The notes under the pieces were generated by a model, which saw only the letters and a list, made by a program, of their open reading frames with translations, ran no database searches and had not been told where the DNA came from. Of a stretch of 64,000 bases of DNA, positions 24,740 through 35,945 are shown piece by piece. This DNA is from Medicago truncatula (Eukaryota; Streptophyta; Magnoliopsida; Fabales; Fabaceae). The stretch spans positions 4,908,001 through 4,972,000 of the forward strand of contig NC_053043.1 of assembly GCF_003473485.1 (NCBI RefSeq), written 5' to 3'. Position numbers and translations under genes: made by a program. The number at the start of each line of letters is the position of its first letter. Position 1 is the stretch's first letter.

Positions 24740-25267
24740 GATAACGTAAACTTGATTTTCTATAAAATTAATTTTGTGCAAACTATTAAGGCCCACTCAC
24801 AAAAACATACGTACTACCTCTATCTATAAATATAAAATCTTCTTGAACTTTTTCTTTATCCTTATTATAAGAATTGTTTAAACAATCTAAATTAATGCAT
24901 TAATTATTTTGTTACTAATATACATCTAATAATGTTACATCGCTTTTTACAATGTTTTATAAATAATTTTATGTAAATATTAACCAAATCGCTGTCATAA
25001 AAGATAAATTTATCCTCGTAAGTTTAACTTAATATGAACATTGTGTAATATATAAAGACCGGTGTTTAAAATATACAATCAACTTTTTCAATTCTTGCAA
25101 TTTACTCAAATAAATCTTATATTTAAGGGCAAATGTCATTTAATTTATTTTAGATACATGTATTGTACTATCATGGTGGTAGAGAAATTAAGAAGAGAAA
25201 TAGGTGAGAGAGAATATAGTAAAAGAGAAATATAAGAGAAATAGAGTAGATTTGAGATGTTGTTTGG

Positions 25268-25321
<54 letters not shown>

Positions 25322-26560
25322 AATAGAATAGAGAGAAGTGTTGATTATGTTTAAAAATACTAAAATACCCCTTCATTAAAAAAAACTATCAATCTCACAT
25401 TTTTATTTTACTTTAATTAATTTCAGTTAATTAATTAAGTCATCAGTTTTTTTATTTGGTAACCTAAAATATAATCAAATTAATTAAATTATTCAAATGG
25501 CTTTAGGTAATTTATTTTGTTAACAAATTAATTAATTAAGAGCTAAATTAATTTGCTAAAAAAAAAAGAGTTAAATTAATATTTAATTAACCACAATCGG
25601 ATATGTATGCAAAGGGAACAACTTTTATGTGGGTTACTCTCTACTTTCAGAAGAAAAAAAAGTGTTACTTTCTGTATTTCATTTACTATGTTTTTAAAAA
25701 AAAAATATGTGTTACTAAAATAATCCATATTTACCGTAAAAAAAACATATTTATGTGTGGAAAAAGGAAATGTCACTGTACCTAGAACAAAAGCGTAGCA
25801 AGAAGAATACAACTATTTTGCTAAATGATGTAAAAGTAAAAAAAAAAAAACTAGTTTTCAAAATAAACAAAAATGAGGAAAGGGTGGGACAGGGGTATAT
25901 AGTGGAAAGTGAAAAAAAAGCAGCGTTCCACCAAATCTCTTCTCACATCTGCGAAGAAATGAAAAAGGGATGGGTCCCTCCATATAATCTTTTCTCTCTT
26001 TCTTATTTCTCTCCATACCAAACAGAAAAAGTTTGATATCTCCATTCAATTTCTCTCTCCCCTATTTCACTCCAACCAAACACAGTGTATATGTCGCCAC
26101 CTAGCATAAATGTTATTCAACAAGCAGCAGATAGTCATGAACCAGAAGCAACGCAAACAAATACTTCATCCGTTTCACAATATTTGTCGCTTTTGAGAAA
26201 TTTACATATATCAACAAATCAAATAAATTGTTATTTTGATAAAATTATGTGTTTTTTCTATAATAATCTTAATTATTTATTATTTCATTCTATTATTTCT
26301 CACTCTACCATAAATAGGTAAGGGAACTATTGACAAGCCAATAATTAATGTTGAATTAAAATTCGAAAGTGACAAGTAATGTGAAGCAAAATTGTTTTTC
26401 AAAAATGACAAATATTGTGAAACGGATGAAGTAATTAATAGGTCGATGAAAAACATATGAATTAAAGCATGGAGCAAAAGTTGATATTAGAAAGTTTGCA
26501 ACTTTGCATTAAGGAATTGTGGCAACACACACCACTAATAAGAGAGCTATAATTTTGTAC
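24740..26560. other. AT-rich intergenic region
   Basis: No gene supported. Contains the (AG)n run at 25271-25319 and a pair of partly inverted segments (about 25140-25270 and 26000-26090, both rich in gagaga/tctctc and ending near ttggttt/aaccaaa). These may be the arms of an unrecognised element of about 950 bp. Confidence 0.35.
25271..25319. repeat. (AG)n microsatellite
   Basis: About 24 uninterrupted AG units. Confidence 0.97.
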
Positions 26561-26561
26561 G

Positions 26562-26736
26562 CGAGTTGTCGGGCTACTCGTAGTCCGTACGGGTTAACCC
26601 GAACATATTACGGGCTTTTACGGGCCGGTTAAAAAAACATTGAAAAAAATTTGGGCCGCAATTATAAGGCCCAAGCCCTACGTTTTATTCGGACTTTTAG
26701 GTCGGCCATATAGACGGACCCGTTTTGACAACTCTG
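26562..26736. mobile_element. hAT-like MITE
   Basis: Imperfect inverted ends gagttgtcgggctactcg and gacccgttttgacaactc; GC-rich interior (gggccggtt, gggccgcaa) unlike its neighbours. A clean target duplication is not visible. Class inferred from the 'GAGTTGtCaaaaCGGG' ends. Confidence 0.5.
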
Positions 26737-28203
26737 TGTATAGGAATAAGCAAAACAATTGGGGTCAAATTATGATTTTTAACACCTGTATAAATTGAAA
26801 TATAAGAAAATATAGATTACAACTAAAAACAAATTAAACAAAATTGATTTAAAATGGGAAAATTTTGCAATTGTCCTATGTTAAAACTCACTTATGTCCA
26901 AGTATGTAAATCAAATTATCCTGAATTGAGATGAAATTTGAAATTCTCATGGTGGTAAGCTGGTACAAGAGAGGGTGGTGGTTCAATTTATCAATTTTCC
27001 AATTTTCTATAATTCTTTTTATCAATTTATAATTTTTTAAATATTATACTTTTATTTAAATAATCTTAATATTAATAACTTAAATGAATAATTTAATATT
27101 AAAAAAGAGAGGGTGGTAGCTCATGGTGAAGCTCGGGCGACCACCGCGGAGATGGAAGGCAAACTTCCAACAACACCATGGTGTCACATACAAACATTTG
27201 ATATATTATTCACAAAAAAGGGTTAATAATGTTTTACCCTCAGTAATATAAGCCATTTTCAGTTTAATTACCCCCTGTTTTTATTTTTTATAGATTTCAT
27301 TTTTGAAAAATAAATATTCTCCAAAATAATCTCATTTAAGATTCGATGTTCACGACCACTTTCACTTGATCGACACTAACATGATAGTAGCCCTTTTATT
27401 TGGTGACTTCGCACACCTATCATCAGTACTCACTATAGCACCTCAATATGTCATATAGCTAGGTAGCCCTTTTCGTGGTCCAACTCAATGAAAACAATAA
27501 TTGTTAGGATTTAATCGTATATCGTAATCCAAATCTCAATGAAAACAATAATTGTTAGGACTTAATCCTATTAGGAGATCACATCCCAAAAGATTAGTCT
27601 AATAGGTGAAAGAGCATCATGGCTTGAATCTCATGTCAAATAATTTTATCTACTTGATATGAGACTGCTAACATAATTTTTTTTTTTTAAATAGTCAATG
27701 TTAGTAATTAGAATGTTGTATTTCATTGTACAATGTGATCTTTTATATGTAATTTTTGTATTAAAGTCTGGAAAGTATCCAGACTTATAATTCTGGAATT
27801 TTTTTATCTTGATCTTTAGTATCATAAATCATGTTAGATGTTACATGTATCCCTTTCATATAAGTGTGGATTATAAAACAGTACTTATCTATTAGATACA
27901 TTCATGAGGTGGTAGATCGATGGACAAAGTTCAAAGCAACAAAAATCTCTAATTATCGAAATTTTTAAAAAAATGGAAAAATATCTTGATAAAAAAATGA
28001 ATTAATAACAACATTAATTATTCTTGTAAAAAAAACAGCATTAATTATTTATTTAAAATTATTTAAATAAATTTAATATCCATAAAAACAAGTCTCATAA
28101 ATTTAATAAAGTTAGATATTATCAATATCACAAAAAAAGTTAGATACTATCATTAAAATATAATAAATTTAATATCCATAAAAATAAGTCTCAGAAATTT
28201 AAA
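26737..28203. other. Intergenic region with duplicated pieces
   Basis: 26883-26957 repeats the DUF688 3' flank (18889-18960). 27485-27585 holds two copies of caatgaaaacaataattgtt followed by aggacttaatc-like sequence. 28073-28190 repeats 'aaatttaatatccataaaaa'-type sequence about 110 bp apart. No gene. Confidence 0.4.
26883..26957 (+). pseudogene. Duplicated piece of the DUF688 gene 3' flank
   Basis: Nearly identical to 18889-18960 (cttatgtccaagtatgtaaa and gaattgagatgaaat...gaaattctcatg). With 24466-24735 it lies in the same order and orientation as the parent, but about 1.8 kb further apart than expected. Confidence 0.85.
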
Positions 28204-29814
28204 GGTTAAATTAGTAAATGGCTTAATTGGACATTTGGTCCTCTAAATAATTATGCATTTACAATTTGGTCCCATAAATTATAAAATCCACATTTTGGTC
28301 CCCTTGGTTTTGCTCCGTCAGTCAAATTGATCCCCTCCATTAGTTTTTTAACATCTAAATTTTTTGATATGATTTTAACCGTTTGATTGCATGTCCATTA
28401 TACCTATAGTGAACCATCAGCATCTAATTTTTGTTCATTTTTCATCATCTTCTCTCTTCTTCTTCCTCAATCTATAAACATTTTTTTAGAATTTTTTTTT
28501 TCCTTCCAAAATACAAATTCAAAGAAACACAACATAATACAAAAATTACAACAACCTTCAAGAAAAATTCACCACCATCATCTCATCACTACACATAAAC
28601 AACAACCTTCATCACCATCATTATCCAGCAAAATAAAAAAACTCTAACAAATAGTGCTATTTACATCATTGAGAAGCATTAGAATTCCCTTTTCATTGAG
28701 TGATATGTTCCGACGCGGTGGTACCATTTTCCGGGTGCATACACGCAACAGGGATGCGGTGGTGATATGTTCCAACGCGGTGGTACCACTTTTCGGTGCG
28801 GTGGTCACCGGAGCAAGGTCACCCAATATTGATTTTTCTTTGTGGATTTTGTAGAGGATATGAAGGAGAGTATGTTTATGTTGGTGGTTTGTCACATGAC
28901 ATTTTGTGGTTGTCTAGATCTAGAATGAAAGTGACGGTTTGGAGACTAAGAAAATGCCTCCTATCTAAAATTTAATTCCAGGAAGAGATAGAGAACGAAG
29001 AGAGGATGAATATTATGTATTTTATCTAGCAAAAGAGGGCCGAAAACACCACGGTGGGAGGCCGAAAATTTCGGTCGGAAAAGGAGAAGAGGGAGAGTAT
29101 GGTTTTGTAAAGAGAGGAAGAAAGAAAAGGAAATGAAAGAAGAATCACAAGGAGAAATGTTTTTTTGTAAAGAGAAGAAGAAATTGTGGGGTTTTTATAT
29201 TTTTCTGGATTTTTTTCTTATGAATGTTAATGAAAATGGTATGAAGATGATGAAGAAGAGTGAGGAAGAAGATGAAAAAAGGGAGAATTAATTAGTTGTT
29301 GTTGACTCACCGTAAGATAAAATACACCTGCGTAATCCAATGATCCTCCTTTTAAAAAAAATCAAACGGTTTAAATTAGAATAATTAATAGGATTTATGG
29401 TGGACCATTTTTAAAGTTGGTCTACCATAGACATTTGGGGGTTAAAGTTAACAGGTAGGACCTTTTTAACTGACAGAGCAAAACCAAGAGGACCAAAATG
29501 TGAGTTTTACAATTTATGGGACTAAAATGTAAACGCATAATTATTTAGAGGACCAAATGTCCAATTAAGCCTTAGTAAATTGTTCTCCTAAATATACCAA
29601 TATTTGATTTTAATTCCCTTAAAATATTCCTTAAGCTTTTGGTCCCTCTCTACATTTATGAAATTAGTCCATGCTCTACATTGAGTATTACACTAGAGTA
29701 GGAACTAATTTCATAGATGAAAATTTTTAGAGGGACAAAAAATCTAAAAAATATTTTAAGGGGATTAAAATCAAATGTTGATATATTTAGAGAGACTATT
29801 TATTTATTTAACCC
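28204..29814. mobile_element. Foldback element (outer), split by a larger Mutator-like element
   Basis: Left arm 28204-28219 plus 29581 onwards; right arm ends near 29814 (ttatttaaccct). The arms are complementary (taccaatatttgattttaa and ttaaaatcaaatgttgatat). The short left tip is separated from the rest by the 28220-29571 insertion. Flanks aaatttaa on both sides suggest an 8-9 bp target duplication. Confidence 0.7.
28220..29571. mobile_element. Non-autonomous Mutator-like element, 1352 bp
   Basis: Inverted ends ggcttaattggacatttggt...gaccaaatgtccaattaagcc, extended by further complementary blocks (tttggtcc...ggaccaaa), flanked by the 9-bp duplication TTAGTAAAT at 28211-28219 and 29572-29580. 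The interior has short ORFs on both strands (for example 28644-28895 and 28654-28854) without recognisable transposase or host gene domains. The interior is purine-rich on its right half. Confidence 0.9.
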
Positions 29815-30195
29815 TAAATTTAATAAAGATAGATACTATCATTAATATATAATAAATTTGGAGGTTCTAGGTTCGAGTTAAACAATTAAATATTGTATTT
29901 ATTTATTTCTACTAATTAAACATTGTATTTATAAAGTCATGTATTAATTTTGTAAAAAAAAAGTCATGTATTAATTATCAAAATAAAAAATTATTATATT
30001 AAATATTGTATATACAAAGTCATGTATTAATTATCAAAATAAAAAATTATTATTCTTGCTCTAAATTCTAACAAGTTGTATCTCAAATTTGCCTTTACAA
30101 ATAGCATAATTGGAGTAGTAAGAAATTCATAATTAACATTGTTCAAAATTCATTTCTCAAATCCTCTTTCTTTTTGTTTTTTGATCATCGTTGTC

Positions 30196-31275
30196 ATGAC
30201 TGGGAGGAAGGTTAAACTTGCATACATAGCCAATTCATCGAGCAGGAAGGCAAGCTACAAAAAAAGGAAAACTGGTGAGAGATTAGTCGTTTCTTATTTT
30301 CAATAGAGTGTGTATTAGCCTTGCAAATTATATATATGTTACCATTAGATAATGATTAATGGTATGAAAGTTACTTAGGATCATCAATTAAAATTGAAGT
30401 TTTCATCTATTCTCTACGAGTTATCTACTCGGTAGTAAGAGATTGAATTTAAACAAACTCAAGGGAGTTCAAATTAAATCTCATCTTAGACAATTGTAAA
30501 ATGATCATTATATAGTTTCACTTTATTTTTTATTTTTTTTGGTAAAAAAAAACTTCTCTCTGTTTTATTTTATTTTTAAAAAAATATCATTTCTACCTCT
30601 AACTATATATGTTTTTCAATAGGTTTGCTAAAGAAGGTTAATGAAATCAGCACTCTATGTGGGATAGAAGCATGCGCAATAATCTTTGGTGAAAACAATG
30701 CTCAACCAGAGGTTTGGCCACCAGGTCCTGCAACAAAAGATGTGTTATCCAAGTTCCTACACTTGCCTGAAATCGAACGAAGCAAAAATATGGTGGATTT
30801 GACAGCTTACTTGAACCAAAGTATTGCAAAATCTCAATTGCTGTTGAGGAAACAAATGGAGGCAAACAAGAAGAATGAATTCGCCCTATTTATTACTAAA
30901 GTATTTAGTACTAGACAATATCGTGTCGAGGATGTGAATGTGAATGAACTTAATGACCTGGCGGCCTTTATAAATGACAATCTGAAGGAAATTGATTGGA
31001 GGTTGCAATCGGCGGAAATTCAATCTCAAGAGGAAGCTGGAAATGGAGCTGAAGATATGAATGGAATAGGGAATGAGGGTAATAAGGGTGATGCATCTGG
31101 GCTGGTGAATGTAGGAGATATGCAAGCTAATATGGGCAATGGTGCTGAGGTCCAAGGTTTGGATAGCAACGTGAAATATGGCATGGAAAGTGATTATGAA
31201 GATCCACCTTGGGACTTCTCCATGTTAGCATTTCATGATGTTAATACGGACATAAATGGTCTTTGGTCTAACTAA
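30196..31275 (+). CDS. AGL80-like type I (M-gamma) MADS-box protein, 2 exons
   Basis: Exons 30196-30274 and 30623-31275 join at G|GT to give 243 residues. The MADS domain starts MTGRKVKLAYIANSSSRKAS, continues YKKRKTGLLKKVNEISTLCG, then IEACAIIF and the PEVWP signature of the M-gamma group. No K-box. The C-terminal half is acidic and Gly/Asn/Met-rich with no known domain. Proteins of this group are nuclear DNA-binding factors, best known from the central cell and endosperm (AGL80, PHERES1). The intron falls inside the MADS box, which is odd because type I genes usually have none; it carries SINE-like sequence. Splice sites are canonical and the frame is open, so a working gene is plausible. 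Short repeats built on 'atgtgtttgtgtctt' follow in the 3' flank (31290-31405). Confidence 0.87.
30415..30515 (+). mobile_element. SINE-like fragment in the MADS gene intron
   Basis: atctactcggtagtaagaga (box A-like), gttcaaattaaatct (box B-like) and tagacaattgtaaaatgatc match the fragment at 15722-15800 in order. Confidence 0.45.
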
Positions 31276-31819
31276 CTAGATCATATAGTTGTCTTGCAAA
31301 TTTATGCTCTTTGAGTGTGTCTCTTTCAAAGTATGTGTTTGTGTCTTTCGAATTTATGTGTCTTTCAAAATTTATGCTCATTGGGAGTATGTGTTTGTGT
31401 CTTTTTTTTGTTGGTCTTTGTTTGTATTGTTTCAATGTCTTTATTTTTTAAGTTATGCATTGTGTCCTTGTGCAACATTGATGATCATTTTATCATCAAT
31501 GAAATTAATAGTGAGTTTATTTGTGTGGTTTCCTTAATTTGTGGTTGGTCAATTTATTTAGTTACATAAAATTCAGAAGGAAAAAAAAGAAGAAGCAGAT
31601 TTATTGCATTTTTCTTATTAACAATGTGCATATTGAGTAGCGGTTACCTTGTCAACAATTTTTACATTACTTGTCAACAATTTTCTTGTAGACCAGAGAG
31701 TTAAGACAAAAAAAAATTTGGAAAAAGAAACGTTTGTATGTAAACCCCCATTGATAAACAATTTATCCTTAAATAAGGTTATCCTATAAACCCACAACTA
31801 TATGAAGACATAATTAATA

Positions 31820-32091
31820 GACTAAATTACACCGGATGTCTCTTAAGTTTTTTAATTATAATAAATTGATCATTTATGTTTTTTCCGTACCATTTAGGTT
31901 TTTTACGTTAATAAATTGTAATAAGTTAATCCTTTAAGTCTTGTATGTAACACTTAGGTACTTTAAGTTATTTAATTGCAACTTTTAGGTTCCGAATAAC
32001 TTCAATTTTTAAAGAATCTAAGTGATATGAAAAAAAACTTAAGGACCAATTTATTACAATTAAATAACTGGACCTCTACTATAATTTAACC
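31820..32091. mobile_element. Mutator-like MITE (foldback) with 9-bp TSD
   Basis: Imperfect inverted ends gactaaattacacc...ggacctctactataatttaacc, flanked by TAATTAATA at 31811-31819 and 32092-32100. The interior has alternating 'aataaattgtaataagttaa' motifs. Non-coding. Confidence 0.8.
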
Positions 32092-32535
32092 TAATTAATA
32101 ACTATGGAAGCCTTTAAAATCTCTATATTTTGTAGGCATATAAACTAGAGCTACACCTAAATATCTCTAGATTTTTTTATAATCAATCACTAACATTAAA
32201 TACTTCTAGAATTTTCCCATGTGATAAGATAAATCCTTGCAAATGGTATAAATAAATTAAGCTATATAATCACGAAACATTTTGCCAATCAAGTAACAAG
32301 TTTCTTAGAGAAATTAGAGAATTCTCTATTTCTCTACCTATCATTATGTTCCTGAGTGAGGTAACCTATGAGAAACGAAGAAAAAATAAACTTTTAATTT
32401 CATTATGGATCAAAATCAAAAGCATATAGACACAAAAAAAAAAAAAAAAAGTCCTATTATATATCCTAAAGTCCACCAATTTGGTCTTGTAGCAACATGA
32501 ATCGTGTATTTGTTTATCTTGTAGCAACATGAATT

Positions 32536-35501
32536 CTAAGAAAGTGATAACTTTGTGCTAATTTCCTTGGTCTCTCTGCAATGATCAATCTTACCATCAT
32601 TGTTTCCATATATGTGACTCAAACCTAGTTGCAAATCAGGCAATAATCTTTTCTCATCTTTATGTACTTTCTCTTGATTCAACTGCATAACAAATAATTA
32701 TATGAATGCATTGATAAAGATAGAACAAATTAAGTGAACAAATAGATTCATTAGATTTTCTTTATTTTGTTAAAGCCTACGGTTACCTTGATCCGAAATG
32801 GGGCCTCAAATTGTAGCAATAAACTTGTGGAAGAGGTGCAAGGTTCTTTGGACTTCAATAGATATTCTGTATTATTTGTAATACTACTACTTGTGTTGTT
32901 CCATTCAACTTTCTCAATAGGTTTTGACCAAGTTTTAGAAGTTACATTGGAAAGTAGCCTTTTGAATTCCGGTTGATGAATATTGTTCATGATTTCAAAT
33001 GGAGACCAATTTTTCTCTTCAAGAAATTGGGTTGGTGTCACGGGTGCAAATTTAAAAGGTTGATGATTGAAGTGCCAATGTTGGTGCCTAGAGATCAGAG
33101 AGAGAGATTAATTGCAAAAATGATTATTATAATAACAAGATGAAAGGAATGTAGGATTAATTACCTTGAATCATCATGATGAGATGAGTTTGTATGTGAA
33201 TAATTACGTGATAAGGAGAAGGAAGGGCATGGCTTCAGGAGAGTTGGGAAATACTGAGGATTATGATGCTGCTCGTTGTAACTACTTGATAGAATAATAC
33301 CACCATTACCCATCTTGAAATGTTGACTTAGATCGAGTTTCTGAGATCTACCTACTTCTTGTGTTGACCTTTGTGTTTGGCATAGTACTGCAAATCATAT
33401 ATTATTCTTTTATTAAGTAAAAAACTATATACATGATAACAATGGGTACACTAAACCAAATACAAAAATTGTTATAAATACATTTCATAGGACGATGGAG
33501 TAAAACATTGGTTATATTTCAATAGTTAGCTCCTTTTTAGACATTATTGTTTTGTTATGTTGGTAGAGACTTTGGTTTTGGGTTTTTCTTTGGTATACCT
33601 TTTGTTGCAATTTTGCCGGATGTAATTTTTTTTGGTTGGAAAAGCTAAAGAGAAAGGAAAACAATCCAAAAAGAAAGTTCATTATGTCGGCCGGAGGGGT
33701 GTCGTGGACCAAGAGATCAATGCTAGAATAAGCTCCTAGCTTAGCTAAGAAGTCAACACAACTATTTCCTTCTCTGAGAGTGTGAGCAATGCAAAATCTT
33801 GATACAGAAAGTCTTTGATGTCTTGCATCAAAGTATATTAATACTAAATAGAGTTTTTTTTTTGCTTAATAGCAGTTTTAATCCCCTAAGAAAAAAAAAC
33901 TACAAAACCGTCCCCTAAGTTTTGCATATGTGGCAGTTTTGACCCCTAAGACCAATTTTGGTTCTGTCTACGCTGACGTGGCACCCTAAGTAAGGTGCCA
34001 CGTGTTATTTTTTAATTTTTTATACCAAATATTGGCCTTAAGGGGCCAAAACTGCTACAGTTGCAAAACTTAGGGGCGATTTTGTAGTTTTTTTTAGGAG
34101 GCCAAAATCGCAACTTCGTGAAAGTTAGGGGACAAAAATTACTATTAAGTCGTTTTTTTTTTTTAACAAGAGTTTCTTTTCTTTCCCAAAATATGCCACC
34201 AACCGTGAACAAGAGGTTTAATCACAAAAATATTTACTACTATATAATGTAAATATTAAAAGTCAATGGTCATTTTCAAAGATTTTGTGGAAAAGGGAAA
34301 GCGATTTGTCTTACTCCTTGTGATGCTAACCCTAAATTCTTCTTTCATCACTTTGTTTAAAGAGGAACTACTTACACCTCAAACTTATCTGTTGTCTACC
34401 ATTTCCTTCTTAGATTTTGTTTTTGGGGAAAGATTTTGGCAGAAAGAAAAGAGATTGTGCATATAATATAGGCTCTCAATTAATAAGAAGCAAGTGCAAT
34501 TTCTGAATATCAAAAGCATCAATCCTTCCGCAAAATTTTGATAACAATTTTGATAAAAAAAAATTGATAACAATTAAACATTGTATTAATTTTTTTGGAT
34601 GGTTCTTACCTTGTCCGAACTCGTCAAGTTTCTTGCTTCGATACATCTGAAATGAAAACTGAATAATCATTAGATTATTTTATGGGGAAGAATTAAGTGT
34701 AATAAATTTAGCTTTTGGAAAAAAAGTTGTTTGAAATCAAACTAATCAATTTTGTGGATTTTTATTTTTTTATTTTTATCTTAATCCTCTAATTTCTGGA
34801 GAAACGATATCATAGTAATGCATAATTCGGTTTGGCTATCTTGAAATAAGAGAGGTAACCACTTGAACATAATACTAATCTTGAGATAAAAAACTTAACA
34901 AACAAAACATACTAATTTACAAAAGGAACTATTTTTTTTAGCTTAAAAAAGTAAAGTGATTATCATCTTAAACTTCAATTTGTTGTGGTACCTGCAAGTG
35001 AGACTTGACATGACCAATATTGAGTCCTCTCACACTCATTAACTGAAGCACCAACTTGGGTGTTGCTCCTGCATCATAGTTCAACCAAATATTAATTTTC
35101 ACTATATATGTTCATTATAAAGTATATAATCTTAGCACTTATAAACAAATGAAATGCTTACTTTCTAGACCACCAAGTCTTTCAACAGCATGCAAAAAAG
35201 AATGATGAAGCTCAGGAGTCCACCTTAACCTAGGCATCTTGGATCTAACATAATGTCTAACCTTGCCTCTTCTTTCATTATTTCCTTCTCTTGATCTACT
35301 ATTACCTTCAATATTTTCCTTCTCATTCTCATTCTCCTCAAGTGTTGCTTCATGGTTGTTATCTTCACTTGTAGCTTCTTCATTCAAATCAAAGGAAGAC
35401 CATTTTTTAGAAGAACCAGATGAATTATCACTTTCCTCAACCAGCTGCAGGTCCTCACTCTGAATATAATTGTTATGAATCTCATGTCCTTCTTCTGACA
35501 T
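32536..35501 (-). CDS. GARP/G2-like MYB transcription factor, 6 exons
   Basis: Exons 35501-35162, 35068-34992, 34646-34610, 33387-33165, 33087-32787 and 32682-32536 give 374 residues in consistent phase. The N-terminal 90 residues are acidic and Ser-rich with a DLN box (SSFDLNEEA), an EAR-type repression motif. The GARP domain follows: MPRLRWTPELHHSFLHAVER, then ATPKLVLQLM, GLNIGHVKSH and SHLQMYRSKK. The C terminus has LPDLQLGLS and ends KLSLS, again LxLxL-like. This fits a nuclear, probably repressing, MYB-like factor of the At2g40260/At2g38300 type; its target genes are unknown. The GARP domain is spread over exons 1-3. Intron 3 (33388-34609) is enlarged by a LINE fragment and a foldback element. 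5' UTR exons may lie further upstream, to about 36.9 kb. Confidence 0.88.
33520..33850 (-). mobile_element. LINE-type RNase H tail in intron 3 of the GARP gene
   Basis: The - strand translation reads FCIAHTLREGNSCVDFLAKL, then GAYSSIDLLVHDTPP. This is the conserved C-terminal end of the RNase H domain found in plant non-LTR elements. Only the last part is present, as expected of a 5'-truncated copy in the same orientation as the gene. Confidence 0.75.
33864..34151. mobile_element. Foldback element with 'ACGTGGCACC' core
   Basis: Inverted ends gcttaatagcagttttaatc...aaaattactattaagtc. The centre holds gctgacgtggcaccctaa and its complement ggtgccacgtg. T-rich flanks hide any target duplication. 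A relative lies at 63202-63518. Situated in intron 3 of the GARP gene. Confidence 0.75.
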
Positions 35502-35814
35502 GTTTCTGGGTAGCTAGTTGCACGGGTGATCACCTCCAATGTTAAAAATTAATTTATAACTATTTTTGTCGTCTACAACAATGTCTGAAACAAAAAGGAA
35601 ATATTTTAATTTAATGAATAATGTTGATCCAAGTGATGTGAGGACAGGCTGTATATTTTCGCTACATGAAATGTGATGAGATGATGCTACACTAAAAAGC
35701 CAGCCCGATGCACTAAAACTCATGCATGCATACGCAGGGTCCAGGAAGGGGTCAGTAACAATGAAAATCAGTTATTGGCGAAAGTAACACATTTACTAAC
35801 CATTCCTATATTAC

Positions 35815-35909
35815 TTTTTTTTTTTTTTTTTGTGATGGCCGGGGTTTGAACCCCGGACCTTACATATATTATGCTTTGTCCCTACCAACTGAGCTAAGTT
35901 CACGATGAC

Positions 35910-35942
<33 letters not shown>
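35815..35942 (-). mobile_element. tRNA-derived SINE plus (AT)n run
   Basis: Read on the - strand: box A-like ttagctcagttggtagggac, box B-like ggttcaaaccccgg, then an A-run. It is followed upstream by an (AT)n microsatellite at 35913-35942. Lies upstream of the GARP gene ATG. Confidence 0.7.

Positions 35943-35945
<3 letters not shown>

Noticed and set aside
25271-25319. Regulatory GAGA element
   Set aside because: A long pure (AG)n run far from any gene is better explained as a microsatellite.
28387-28854. Captured gene in the Mutator-like element
   Set aside because: The short ORFs have no recognisable domain and poor codon structure; cannot be supported without a search.
35826-35910. Possible tRNA gene from box A/B-like sequences (also at 5941, 46995, 58234)
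   Set aside because: Acceptor and anticodon stems cannot be formed and an A-run follows; SINE-derived instead.
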